Shown one piece after another: positions 31,647-36,090 of a DNA stretch of 36,090 nucleotides (positions are counted from its first letter, which is position 1; each line of letters opens with the position of its first letter). Source of the DNA: Eubacterium ramulus. GTDB lineage: Bacteria; Bacillota; Clostridia; Lachnospirales; Lachnospiraceae. Position numbers and translations under genes: made by a program. A model generated the notes under the pieces. The model saw only the letters and a list, made by a program, of their open reading frames with translations. It was not told the origin of the DNA and searched no databases. The DNA is taken from the NCBI RefSeq assembly GCF_003122485.1, contig NZ_JRFU01000067.1, forward strand, positions 1 through 36,090, written 5' to 3'.

Positions 31647-33452
31647 TTATTTACTTTTTTTGTACTGAGACTCATAAATCTCCCGATATACTTCACAGGA
31701 ATCCATCAGTTCCTCATGCGTTCCAAGTCCGACCACATTGCCATCATCCAATACCACAATCTGATCTGCATACTGGATCGCCGAAGTTCTCTGTGAAACA
31801 ATAAATAACGTTGGCTTGTCCTCCATCGCTCCAATCGCCATACGAAGTGCCGCATCTGTCGCAAAATCAAGTGCCGAAGAACTGTCGTCCAAAATCAGGA
31901 TTTCCGGTTTTTTCACCAGCGCACGGGCAATAGTCAGACGCTGTCTCTGACCTCCGGAGAAATTCTTTCCTCCCTGCTCTACTTCTGTGTCTAAACCATC
32001 TTCTTTCTTTAAAACAACTTCTTTCGCCTGCGCGATCTCTAAGGCCTCAAATATTTCTTCTTCCGTTGCGTCCGGCTTGCCCCACTGCATATTAGAACGG
32101 ATCGTGCCTGCAAACAATACGGATTTCTGTGGAACAACACCAATCCGCTCACGCAGATCCTCCAGACCATATTCTTTGACATCTTTTCCATCCACGTAAA
32201 CCGCACCGGAACTGCAATCATAAAAACGTGGAATCAGATTGACCATAGAAGATTTACCGGAACCGGTTCCTCCGATGATTCCGATAGTCTGTCCCTTTTT
32301 CACCTTCAGATCAATGCCGCTGATTGCTTCTTCTGCTGCCTGCGGATAACGGATTCCCGCATGTTCAAACACAACACTGTATTCTGACGCATTTCCTGCA
32401 CCATTCTGATTATCAGAATTTTTTTCCTGCATTTCATCCAACTTGGCAGATTCTTTTCTTTCTTCCATCGCTCCGGATGTCTTACCATCTGCATTGCCAT
32501 CTGTAATAGAAGGTTCTACCTCCAACACAGACTGGATTCTGTTTCCACATGCCACAGATTTTGTAATATTAATGATCAGGTTTGCCAGCTTGATCAGCTC
32601 TGTCAGAATCTGAGACATATAGTTATACAGTGCAACCACTGCACCCTGTGTAATGATACCCATATCTACACGGATCGCGCCAACCCAGATCAGTGCGATA
32701 ATTGCCACATTGATAATGACATAGGTAAGCGGATTTAACAATGCGGAAATTCTTCCTACAAACTTCTGTGTATCCGTCAGCACCTGATTCTGTTTCTGAA
32801 ATTCGGATTCTTCTTCCTTTTCCTTGCAGAATGCACGAAGGACACGGACACCCATCAGATTTTCTCTGGTCAGTCCAAGTACTTTATCCAGGCGGTTCTG
32901 TACCTTTCGGTAAAGTGGGATGCATGCAAGCATAATGCCAAATACAACCACTGCCAGCGCCGGGATTCCCACCGCAAACACCAATGCCGCCTTCACATCA
33001 ATGGTAAATGCCATGATCATCGCACCGATGACTACAAACGGAGAACGCAGCAACAGGCGCAGCGTCAGATTGACTCCGTTCTGCACCTGATTCATATCAC
33101 TGGTCATTCTGGTGATCAGTGTCGATGTTCCCTGTGTATCCAGCTCCGCATAAGAAAGCTTCTGAATATGCGCAAACAGGACGTGACGTATCTTTGTCAC
33201 AAAACCAACCGCCGCCTTTGCCGCAAAATACTGGGCAGTGATAGAAAACGCCAGTCCGATAATTCCAAGCAAAACAAGAACGAAGCACATCTTTACGACG
33301 TAGCTCCGATCCTGATTGCCGATACCTGTATCAATGATCGCCGCAACTACCAGAGGCACAAACAATTCCAGTGTTGCCTCCAGCAGTTTAAACAACGGTC
33401 CTAACACAGACTCTTTTCTATAATCTTTTAAATAACGCAATAATTTTTTCAT
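31647..33452 (-). CDS. Heterodimeric ABC exporter half-transporter (TM287-like, degenerate ATPase site)
   Basis: A 601-aa half-transporter. The six-helix exporter domain covers about 15-300. A low-complexity linker (317-356, rich in Glu, Lys, Asn, Ser) leads to the ATPase: Walker A GGTGSGKSS (394-402), signature FSGGQRQR, Walker B ILILDDSSSALD with Asp523 where Glu is expected, and H-loop VSQRTS with Gln554 where His is expected. The two substitutions mark the degenerate chain of a heterodimer such as TM287. Together with the next gene it forms one exporter with one active site. A GGAGGGG stretch lies 14 nt before the ATG, a long spacing. It follows the deacetylase gene by 58 nt. Confidence 0.93.
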   Translation of the reverse strand: MKKLLRYLKDYRKESVLGPLFKLLEATLELFVPLVVAAIIDTGIGNQDRSYVVKMCFVLVLLGIIGLAFSITAQYFAAKAAVGFVTKIRHVLFAHIQKLSYAELDTQGTSTLITRMTSDMNQVQNGVNLTLRLLLRSPFVVIGAMIMAFTIDVKAALVFAVGIPALAVVVFGIMLACIPLYRKVQNRLDKVLGLTRENLMGVRVLRAFCKEKEEESEFQKQNQVLTDTQKFVGRISALLNPLTYVIINVAIIALIWVGAIRVDMGIITQGAVVALYNYMSQILTELIKLANLIINITKSVACGNRIQSVLEVEPSITDGNADGKTSGAMEERKESAKLDEMQEKNSDNQNGAGNASEYSVVFEHAGIRYPQAAEEAISGIDLKVKKGQTIGIIGGTGSGKSSMVNLIPRFYDCSSGAVYVDGKDVKEYGLEDLRERIGVVPQKSVLFAGTIRSNMQWGKPDATEEEIFEALEIAQAKEVVLKKEDGLDTEVEQGGKNFSGGQRQRLTIARALVKKPEILILDDSSSALDFATDAALRMAIGAMEDKPTLFIVSQRTSAIQYADQIVVLDDGNVVGLGTHEELMDSCEVYREIYESQYKKSK

Positions 33453-33510
33453 TACTTTTTTGATTTCCCCTCCGGCAATTCTGATTTCTCATTCACTCTT
33501 TGAAAAAACA

Positions 33511-34989
33511 TCAGTTATTGATTCCATGATGTACCGGTATTGTATCTTTTGAAATCGGATAGAAAGAATATCCATTATTTTTTCCATATGTGATAATGCT
33601 CTGCAATGCATCTGCGGATGTCTGTTTTGCTGAAGTATCATGCATAAGTACGACATTATTCCGTCCATGCTTAAATCCGCCTGTTACATTTCCTATAATC
33701 AGGTTGACCGGACGGTTATTGCCCTCTGCATCGCCGGAAGAAACATTCCAGTCCATATACATCAGTCCGTCATCTGTCACACGCTGTGCCAGCTGTGTCA
33801 TAACGCCCTGGCAATATTTCTCGCTGACAGTATTTGAACTTCCACCCGGGAAACGAATGACAAATGCATCATATCCCGTATCCTCTTTCAATTTATTTTT
33901 CAACTTATTGATATTTTCCATAAATGCATCCACAGATGTATAAATCTGAGAATAATCATGGGAATATCCATGGATTCCGATCGTATGTCCTTCATCGATC
34001 ATTCGTTTAATGATCGGCAGCTTATCTTCATCATAATCACAGATAAAGAATGTTGCTTTGATTCCATTTGCTTTCAGCGTATCCAGAATACGGACTGTGA
34101 CATCAGAACTTGGTCCGTCATCAAAAGTCAAATAAATCGCATCTCCCGTGTTTACCTCTACCTTTTCCACCGTCACATTTCTGGTTGCCTGTGCGGTGTT
34201 TCCACTGGAATCGGTCACTGTATAAGTAATCGTATATGTTCCAGAACGATAAATATCCACATATCCGTCTTTTGTTACATTCGCAGTCAGATCACCATCA
34301 CGGTCATCCACAGCGGTCACACCAGGATCTTCAAATTTTTCCTGCTCCTTGATCGTGATATCGGAATCCCCGTTCAATGTGATCTGCGGTGCCTGTGTAT
34401 CCTGTAGACACACCTCCCGCTCTGCAGTAGATTCATTGTCATGACTGTCTTTTACCGTATAGGTCACTTTCCATGTATAATCGTTGACCTGCTCCATCTT
34501 GGTTTTAATATCAGAAGAAACGTCTCCATCACAGGCATCCACAGCAGTCGCTCCCGGCTCCTGGTATTCGTCAATGGATGTTGGAACCACTACTTTCGCA
34601 TCTCCATTTAAGGTAATGACCGGACCGGTATGGTCAACCACATTTACAACACGTCTTTTCGTTACTTTTCTCTTTTTGTATTTTACCTTGTATTCAATCT
34701 CATACTGACCAAGCTTTGACGTATTGACGCTGCCACTTGTCTCGATCAGATTGCTGATATCCTCATCTTTTACCGTCGCTTTCACGCCCGGATCCTGAAA
34801 TGTAGTACCACATTCCGCATCTATCTCATCTCCGCCGGTCAGCGTAATGATCGGACTGCCTCCGACCACCGGACTGATCGCCAGAATAAACAGGCAGATT
34901 CCCACCAGTGCGATCACACCGGCAGTCATCAGTCTGCGATCCTTTTCGTTATCAAATATTGTATTCCAAATTTCCCTTAGTTTCTTCAT
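33511..34989 (-). CDS. Membrane-anchored polysaccharide deacetylase with three Ig-like (DUF5011) repeats
   Basis: A 492-aa envelope protein. It has a short cytoplasmic N-terminus, one membrane helix (about 22-44), then three bacterial Ig-like repeats of the DUF5011 type, each starting near ITLNGD and ending in a ...YTVTDSxGN-like strand (about 48-118, 123-197, 202-276). The C-terminal NodB domain has TFDDGPS (catalytic and metal Asp290/291), the metal-binding HGYSH (His340, His344) and RFPGGSS. All metal ligands are visible, so activity on peptidoglycan or another acetylated glycan at the cell surface is likely. The start is the ATG at 34989 with AAGGA 8 nt upstream; an earlier in-frame TTG is too close to it. 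The exporter genes follow on the same strand. Confidence 0.92.
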   Translation of the reverse strand: MKKLREIWNTIFDNEKDRRLMTAGVIALVGICLFILAISPVVGGSPIITLTGGDEIDAECGTTFQDPGVKATVKDEDISNLIETSGSVNTSKLGQYEIEYKVKYKKRKVTKRRVVNVVDHTGPVITLNGDAKVVVPTSIDEYQEPGATAVDACDGDVSSDIKTKMEQVNDYTWKVTYTVKDSHDNESTAEREVCLQDTQAPQITLNGDSDITIKEQEKFEDPGVTAVDDRDGDLTANVTKDGYVDIYRSGTYTITYTVTDSSGNTAQATRNVTVEKVEVNTGDAIYLTFDDGPSSDVTVRILDTLKANGIKATFFICDYDEDKLPIIKRMIDEGHTIGIHGYSHDYSQIYTSVDAFMENINKLKNKLKEDTGYDAFVIRFPGGSSNTVSEKYCQGVMTQLAQRVTDDGLMYMDWNVSSGDAEGNNRPVNLIIGNVTGGFKHGRNNVVLMHDTSAKQTSADALQSIITYGKNNGYSFYPISKDTIPVHHGINN

Positions 34990-35054
34990 CTTCAACGTCC
35001 TTCAATCTCTCATTTTATCTATATGCATTAACCGGGCTCTCATACCCGCAACCT

Positions 35055-35063
35055 ATCATAGCA
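35055..35063 (-). promoter_or_regulatory. Candidate extended -10 promoter of the deacetylase gene
   Basis: Minus-strand TGCTATGAT (TATGAT at 35055-35060). There is no good -35 at 17 nt, but the TGn extension can replace it. It lies about 65 nt before the start codon. Confidence 0.45.
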
Positions 35064-35211
35064 CACTTCCTCAAAAAAATCCTTTAAGTTTGTGTTAAGA
35101 TTTGCTGTCAATTTCTGTATTTCACGCATATTTTTGCCAGATCAGGGACCATTCTCCCCTTCTTTCCTCTTTTACGTAAATTTTACATTTATATACACTC
35201 TGCCCATGCTT

Positions 35212-36090
35212 CTAATTTGTAAAATTCATATACTGCGGCGCACTCTGAACAAACTCATCCACTGTGATTGCTTTTCCAAACAGCTTCTTAATCAGATTTC
35301 GCCAGTTATCGCCATCTTCTTTATCCATGACCGCATACCATAATGGTGTATACACACTGGATTCATCGATCATCTGATGGAACTGTTTCACTGCCAGCGG
35401 ACTGTCCTCCGGTACGGTCAGACCACTCTGCTGAATCATATCCAGATAATCATACTGCTCCACATTCCGCTCATTTACCCGCTTTGCGAACTCCAGACAA
35501 AGCTCTGCCGCCTCATCCTGATATTCCGAATCAGAACTGATGGAAAGTCCCGGTGTCAGCGTATGATTAATATCTACCATATATTTTCCATCGTCATCAC
35601 TGCGCTGTGTATATCCCGGAAATTGCTCCACAGAAATCGCATCACTGCCCATTTCATCCATCAAATGGAATACAATCGTAGACTGATGCGGGAAAAGCAC
35701 TGCCTGTCCTTCGGCAAAATTCTGAACCGCTTCCACCTCTCCGGTCTCCAGAAACTTCTCCGGGAAAGCGCCCATATCCACAAGCTGCATCAGCTTCTGC
35801 GCCGCATCTGCAAACACAGGATCTGAAAAATCTATCGTTCCATCAGCAAGCCGAGCCTGTGCGTATGGATTCTCACAGTTGACCATCACCGTGTACAAAA
35901 GTTCTGCCAGCCACAGATCTTTGTCACCAAGTTCCAATGCTGCATAAGAAGTTCCGTGTTCCTCATTATAAGCATTGACCTTCTCCACCATTTCCAGCAG
36001 TTCATCCCAGGTCTGCGGCATGGAAAGCCCAATCTCTTTCATCAGATTCTGATTGCAATAAGTAACCGCATATGCCTCTACCAGACAGGG
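35212..36090 (-). CDS. Extracellular solute-binding protein, family 1 (partial, 5' end outside window)
   Basis: The C-terminal 292 residues of a sugar-type ABC substrate-binding protein. The frame is open to the window edge, and the upstream residues (YAVTYCNQNL before MKEIGL) fit the family, so the ATG at 36042 is internal. Recognisable parts are the GLSMPQTWDELLEMVEKVN segment, the FADAAQKLMQLVDMGAFPE helix and the FAEGQAVLFPHQST strand, followed by a C-terminal lobe (SSVYTPLWYAVMD). Such proteins deliver oligosaccharides or similar solutes to ABC permeases. The signal peptide, lipobox and neighbouring permeases would lie beyond the window. It is not clearly cotranscribed with the deacetylase (222-nt gap with a promoter candidate). 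Confidence 0.88.
   Translation of the reverse strand, partial: PCLVEAYAVTYCNQNLMKEIGLSMPQTWDELLEMVEKVNAYNEEHGTSYAALELGDKDLWLAELLYTVMVNCENPYAQARLADGTIDFSDPVFADAAQKLMQLVDMGAFPEKFLETGEVEAVQNFAEGQAVLFPHQSTIVFHLMDEMGSDAISVEQFPGYTQRSDDDGKYMVDINHTLTPGLSISSDSEYQDEAAELCLEFAKRVNERNVEQYDYLDMIQQSGLTVPEDSPLAVKQFHQMIDESSVYTPLWYAVMDKEDGDNWRNLIKKLFGKAITVDEFVQSAPQYMNFTN

Overview
The window looks like a chromosomal segment of an anaerobic, low-to-mid GC Firmicute, most likely a butyrate-forming member of the Lachnospiraceae. The evidence is a thiolase / 3-hydroxybutyryl-CoA dehydrogenase / butyryl-CoA dehydrogenase / EtfBA cluster, an [FeFe]-hydrogenase maturase (HydF), strong AGGAGG-type ribosome binding sites with several TTG or GTG starts, and Gram-positive envelope genes. 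Genus and species cannot be decided from the sequence alone. No rRNA, tRNA, CRISPR array, phage gene or intact transposase is visible.

Layout. 1-3.4 kb: two minus-strand genes, a beta-CASP metallo-beta-lactamase-fold hydrolase and a DUF815 AAA+ ATPase. 3.7-6.2 kb: divergent plus-strand pair XpaC-like and TelA-like (toxic-anion resistance family). 6.5-8.6 kb: PhoR/PhoB-type sensor kinase and response regulator (minus). 9.0-14.5 kb: thl-hbd-bcd-etfB-etfA (minus), with no crotonase gene, preceded by a good promoter and by several sites resembling the Rex redox operator. 15.1-19.4 kb: carAB (minus) behind a promoter and a leader hairpin that looks like an attenuator. 19.8-21.1 kb: serS. 21.1-21.75 kb: a non-coding mosaic of long palindromes. 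21.75-26.7 kb: a MacAB-like ABC efflux operon with two different membrane-fusion adaptors. 26.9-28.3 kb: hydF. 28.5-29.5 kb: a lone plus-strand substrate-binding lipoprotein. 29.6-33.5 kb: a heterodimeric ABC exporter of the TM287/288 type whose two genes are separated by a second copy of a structured repeat. 33.5-35.0 kb: a membrane-anchored polysaccharide deacetylase with three Ig-like repeats. 35.2-36.1 kb: the 3' part of a sugar-type ABC substrate-binding protein that runs off the window.

How the parts fit. Thl, Hbd and Bcd-EtfAB carry acetyl-CoA towards butyryl-CoA. In clostridia Bcd-EtfAB couples crotonyl-CoA reduction by NADH to ferredoxin reduction, and ferredoxin can be reoxidised by the hydrogenase that HydF matures. 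Rex-like operators at thl and at hbd would link this pathway to the NADH/NAD+ ratio (inference). The crotonase needed between Hbd and Bcd must be encoded elsewhere.

The least ordinary material is non-coding: a ~72-nt structured element present twice in opposite orientation (21385-21455 and 31545-31618), one copy extended by a run of hairpins; two other long palindromic units beside the first copy; operon-end hairpins with a shared loop sequence; and the carAB leader. Several envelope or GTPase proteins also carry unusual low-complexity or domain-sized insertions.
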